Program-made: the position numbers and the translations under genes | Assembly: GCA_910587015.1 (NCBI GenBank) | Contig: CAJUME010000010.1 | Coordinates: 186,001 to 250,000 of the forward strand | Reading direction: 5' to 3' | DNA: 64,000 nt | From: an uncultured Christensenella sp. | GTDB lineage: Bacteria > Bacillota > Clostridia > Christensenellales > Borkfalkiaceae | The notes under the pieces: model-generated | The model's input: the letters and a program-made list of their open reading frames with translations, nothing else | Database searches by the model: none | Told to the model about the DNA's origin: nothing | Part shown: positions 60,914-64,000 of the stretch, piece by piece | Layout: every line of letters begins with the position of its first letter | Numbering within the stretch: position 1 is the stretch's first letter

Positions 60914-62587
60914 ATGAATAAGCGTTATTTATTAGCGGGCGGACTTCTCGTCCTCGGCGTAACAACTGCTATCTGCGGGTTAACCGCCTGCAAAAACGGC
61001 AAACCCCCGAAGGAGGAAATCCCCAACCCCACCGACTCGGTAAGATATACCGAAAAAACCAACCCTTATGCAGAGCTCGAATGGTCCGAATACAAGGGCG
61101 TTGACGACTGGGCGGCAAAGCTTACCAATGAAGACGGCATATACTACCAGTTCGAAGGCTCTTATGCGGAAGGCTATCAGGGCGACTATTCCCGTACCTA
61201 TATGTATATGGACTGCTATAAGGACGGCTCTCTCCGCGGCACGATTTACGGACACAATGCCTCGAACGGCACCGATATTTACGGCTATTGGACCAACATA
61301 ACCAACAGAAATAAAGAAAGCCTCGTCCTTCACGTAATCACATACGGTGACAAAGCATATACCGGTGCCGAGGTAGTCTGCAACGACCAGAGCGGCGTTT
61401 ACGACTTTAACTCCAATTTCAGTATTGATATGGGTTGGGCGTATCGCGCTATGCCCATAGTCGGCTATCGCTATTCGCCTATCAAGGATTTAACGGTGGA
61501 AACGTCGGAGGTCAGCGGCGGCTGTATAATAGGCGAAAGCATGTCTTATGACGGGCTTGTCGTAAACGTAAACAGAGAAAACGGCAAAAGCATGTCAATT
61601 GACAAGGATTCCTACACCCAGCCCTCGTGCCGCGTTAAATTCAGCGGCTTCGACAGCTCCGAGGCGGGCGACAACGAGGTAACGGTAAGCTACGTCAATA
61701 CCGATATATCCACAACCTACACGGTTAAGGTAATGGGCGTTAAGTCTATCTCGGTCGACGCGTCCAATGCGGTAACAAGCTACAAGGTAAGCGATGCGCT
61801 TGACAAAAACGGTCTTGTCATTAACGCCACGCGTGAAGACGATGTTGTAGTAGAGCTTGACATAAACAGATGCAGGTTCGAAACCCCCGACTGGGGCACC
61901 GTCGGTACAAAAACCGTCAAGGTCACCTTCGGCGAGGGTGAAAGCGCCCGTACGGCTACATACGAAGTAGATATGTCTGCAATCGAGGTCACGGGCACCA
62001 TAAACGGCAAGGACGTCACTCTTAATATGACCACCTCTACGGATTGCACATACACCTACGACGGCACGGAGTACAATCTCAAATATAAGGGCGTATGGTT
62101 GCAGGACTATCCCAGCGAGCATAACGGTCTTGTATATCACTTCATCAAGCCCACGGACGGCAGCATCTCCGAAGAGGTTTGGAAGACGCTTGACGTATGC
62201 TTTATCCTCGATACGGATAACAACACCATAACCAAACACAACAAGGTATACGAAATCCCCTCTACGGACGAAAATTACGAAAACCTTCCCAACAACGAAC
62301 GTCTTAATAACGAGGTTGTAGTTGCTTGGAAGGACAACGCGTGGGGTACGGAAAAGCGCTACATAACCATTGACGAAGAGGCTAAAACCGCAACCATTAC
62401 CTATCTGTACTGGTACCACGGCACAAGAGATACCTTCGTCTGCGAGTATACCATTGACGACAACGGCGTGCTTACCCTTACAAGCGGCGAGCGTACCGAA
62501 GGCGGCGGCGCGGGTGCAAACTTCAACGGCATCTTCCACGTTTGGCAGCTGCACGATGACTATACGGCAACGCGTGTAGATACATAA
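60914..62587 (+). CDS. Lipoprotein with bacterial Ig-like domains, GH3 operon
   Basis: A 557-aa lipoprotein (lipobox LTAC). A beta-rich N-terminal domain (about 45-190) is followed by two Ig-like (Big_3-type) repeats: SYDGLVVNVNRENG...GDNEVTVSYVNTDISTTYTV and DKNGLVINATRED...GTKTVKVTFGEGE. A further beta domain ends the protein. No catalytic motif. Probably a surface glycan-binding partner of the GH3 enzyme. GGAGCAGG precedes the ATG. Confidence 0.7.
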   Translation: MNKRYLLAGGLLVLGVTTAICGLTACKNGKPPKEEIPNPTDSVRYTEKTNPYAELEWSEYKGVDDWAAKLTNEDGIYYQFEGSYAEGYQGDYSRTYMYMDCYKDGSLRGTIYGHNASNGTDIYGYWTNITNRNKESLVLHVITYGDKAYTGAEVVCNDQSGVYDFNSNFSIDMGWAYRAMPIVGYRYSPIKDLTVETSEVSGGCIIGESMSYDGLVVNVNRENGKSMSIDKDSYTQPSCRVKFSGFDSSEAGDNEVTVSYVNTDISTTYTVKVMGVKSISVDASNAVTSYKVSDALDKNGLVINATREDDVVVELDINRCRFETPDWGTVGTKTVKVTFGEGESARTATYEVDMSAIEVTGTINGKDVTLNMTTSTDCTYTYDGTEYNLKYKGVWLQDYPSEHNGLVYHFIKPTDGSISEEVWKTLDVCFILDTDNNTITKHNKVYEIPSTDENYENLPNNERLNNEVVVAWKDNAWGTEKRYITIDEEAKTATITYLYWYHGTRDTFVCEYTIDDNGVLTLTSGERTEGGGAGANFNGIFHVWQLHDDYTATRVDT

Positions 62588-62714
62588 TCGTCAAAATTTA
62601 CTCATGGCATTTTTCTCCTTCCTTATGACGAATGCATCTGCGCGGGCCGGTTAATATCGGTTTGCGCGGGGCATTCGCAAGGGTAGGGCAGAATGCTTAT
62701 ATCAAAAAAAATAT

Positions 62715-62754
62715 AAAGGCGGGCGGAATAAACGTTTTGTTTCCGCCCGCCTTT
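62715..62754 (+). terminator. Terminator of the GH3 operon
   Basis: AAAGGCGGGCGGAA and TTCCGCCCGCCTTT form a 14-bp stem; the T-tract is only three bases. Upstream (62634-62695) GAATGC...GCATTC and CCGGTTAATATCGG may form a second structure. No gene is seen in 62588-62781. Confidence 0.7.
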
Positions 62755-62781
62755 AAACTATAATAAAACAAGAGGTGAAAA

Positions 62782-64000
62782 ATGAGCAAACAGATATTTA
62801 ACCCCTATTTGCCGGGCTATGAATATATTCCCGATGGCGAGCCGCATGTTTTCGGCGACAGAGTATACGTTTACGGCTCGCACGATAAATTTAACGGCAA
62901 AACGTTCTGCATGAACGATTATGTAACGTGGTCGGCGCCCGTAAACAACCTTAAAGAGTGGCGGTACGAGGGCGTTATATGGAAAAAGTCCGACGACCCG
63001 AATTATAAGGGCCGCGGCAGCATGTACGCGCCGGACGTGTGCCTTGCCCCCGACGGCAAATATTACATATACTACGCATTTGCCCCCTCGATAACAAGAA
63101 AAAGCTGGGCAATACGCTGCGCCGTATCGGACAGCCCCGCAGGCCCGTTCAAATACCACGGAGAGGTTAATTTATATCCCTATTCCAAGCAATATCTTCC
63201 GTTTGACCCCGCAGTATATGTCGAGAACGGCAGGGTCTGGCTGTATTACGGCTCTGCAATGTTCTTCCCCGTGCTCGGCGTTTCAAAGAAAAAAATTATG
63301 GGCGGAGCCGTTGTAGAGCTCGACCCCAAGGACATGCTCACCGTTATCGGCAAACCAAAGCAGACGTTGCCCATAAACGGCGCGGGAATAGGCAAGCACG
63401 GCTTTTTCGAAGCATCCTCGATGCGTAAAATAGGGGACAAATACTATTTCGTCTATTCGTCTACGATAGGGCACGAGCTGTGCTATGCAACAAGCGACAA
63501 GCCCGACGGCCCGTTTAAATTCGGCGGCACTATCGTCAGCATAGGCGATATAGGTCTCGGCAGGCATAAGGACGTAAAGACGGCAAGCAACTATACGGGC
63601 AACACCCACGGCGGCATGCTGGAAGTAAACGGCAAGCATTATATTTTCTATCACAGGCAGACAAATCTGCACTGCTATTCGCGTCAGGACTGCGCGGAAG
63701 AAATCAGGATAGAAGCGGACGGCAGTATAAAGCAGGTTGAAGTTACAAGCTGCGGCTTAAACGGCAAACCGCTTGAAGGCAAAGGCAAATACGAGGCAAG
63801 GATAGCCTGCAACCTTCGGTCTAAAAAGGGCTGCCGCTTCTACGGCGGGCTTTTCAAAGCCCCCAAGGGCTGTCACCCGTACTTTACGCAAAGCGGCGCG
63901 GACAGAGATAGCAACCCCGACCAGTATATTGCAAATTTCGGCGACGGCGCAACGGCGGGCTTCAAATATTTCGACTTTGACGGCGCGGCAGAAATTTCCG
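62782..64000 (+). CDS. Glycoside hydrolase family 43-like enzyme (cut by window edge)
   Basis: The 406 visible residues, still open at the edge, begin MSKQIFNPYLPGYEYIPDGE. The five-bladed GH43-type propeller shows its three acidic sites: the Asp in EYIPDGEPHVF (general base), the Asp in LPFDPAVYVENG (pKa modulator) and the Glu in HGFFEASSMRKI (acid). YVYGSHDKFNG and YYIYYAFAPS are blade strands. Family members release arabinose or xylose from arabinoxylan or arabinan. There is no signal peptide, so it should act inside the cell on imported oligosaccharides. The last visible part starts a second beta domain. AGAGGTGA precedes the ATG. Confidence 0.85.
   Translation, partial: MSKQIFNPYLPGYEYIPDGEPHVFGDRVYVYGSHDKFNGKTFCMNDYVTWSAPVNNLKEWRYEGVIWKKSDDPNYKGRGSMYAPDVCLAPDGKYYIYYAFAPSITRKSWAIRCAVSDSPAGPFKYHGEVNLYPYSKQYLPFDPAVYVENGRVWLYYGSAMFFPVLGVSKKKIMGGAVVELDPKDMLTVIGKPKQTLPINGAGIGKHGFFEASSMRKIGDKYYFVYSSTIGHELCYATSDKPDGPFKFGGTIVSIGDIGLGRHKDVKTASNYTGNTHGGMLEVNGKHYIFYHRQTNLHCYSRQDCAEEIRIEADGSIKQVEVTSCGLNGKPLEGKGKYEARIACNLRSKKGCRFYGGLFKAPKGCHPYFTQSGADRDSNPDQYIANFGDGATAGFKYFDFDGAAEIS

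Overview
This window looks like chromosome from an uncultured gut-type Clostridia (Firmicutes), probably in or near the Christensenellales; the lineage is an inference. The support is a sporulation/germination set (sleB-ypeB, spoIIR), strong AGGAGG ribosome sites, sigma-A promoters, many lipoproteins with a CxxC/His 'HWH' motif or InlB-type repeats, and enzymes for pectin, xylose and beta-glucosides. Core regions are GC-richer. The block from about 5.3 to 38.8 kb is clearly AT-richer and reads as an accessory island next to a tRNA-Leu gene.

Layout. 1-5.3 kb: ypeB (cut by the edge), sleB and spoIIR on the minus strand, tRNA-Val/Gly/Cys, a membrane-anchored GNAT-type protein and tRNA-Leu(TAA). 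5.3-9.35 kb: a block bounded by a 22-bp perfect inverted repeat, holding surface/lipoprotein genes, a structured leader RNA and a broken serine recombinase. 9.5-12 kb: minus-strand remnant of a mobile element (MobV-like, TnpV-like, integrase N-terminus, a possible Imm26-like protein). 12.1-15.9 kb: a two-gene operon made of a 779-aa protein with an RNase III-like catalytic domain and a prokaryotic viperin fused to a DUF2325-like domain; this is the most striking find. 15.9-18.6 kb: a sigma-like HTH protein and a DUF3990/XRE toxin-antitoxin-type operon with palindromic operators. 18.8-31 kb: an eight-gene, tightly overlapping DNA-phosphorothioation-type defence operon (DndC-like with ferredoxin, DUF4007, BrxC-like ATPase, DndA-like desulfurase, PLD-helicase, a 58-aa protein, DndD, and an unknown protein). 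31-37 kb: a membrane PLD-like protein, DEDDh exonuclease, DUF2075 helicase with a nuclease-like N-terminus, Nudix hydrolase, two proteins with HEPN-type RxxxxH motifs, and a small zinc protein. 37.1-38.5 kb: a Fic protein between two roughly 100-bp direct repeats.

From 38.8 kb the core resumes. It begins with a pectin cluster: SGNH acetylesterase lipoprotein, CE8 pectinesterase with an in-frame TAA, and a second SGNH esterase. Next comes a complete queuosine-precursor operon, queD-queE-folE-queC-queF, behind an attenuator leader. A minus-strand xylA-xylB-tkt operon feeds xylose into the pentose phosphate pathway. An AraC regulator then lies between a CBM-type lipoprotein gene and a permuted GH3 operon, and those two divergent targets carry almost identical promoter regions. 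The window ends inside a GH43 gene.

How it fits together: the core sections describe a plant-polysaccharide-degrading spore former. The island stacks several probable anti-phage modules beside mobility remnants at a tRNA gene, as expected of a defence island.
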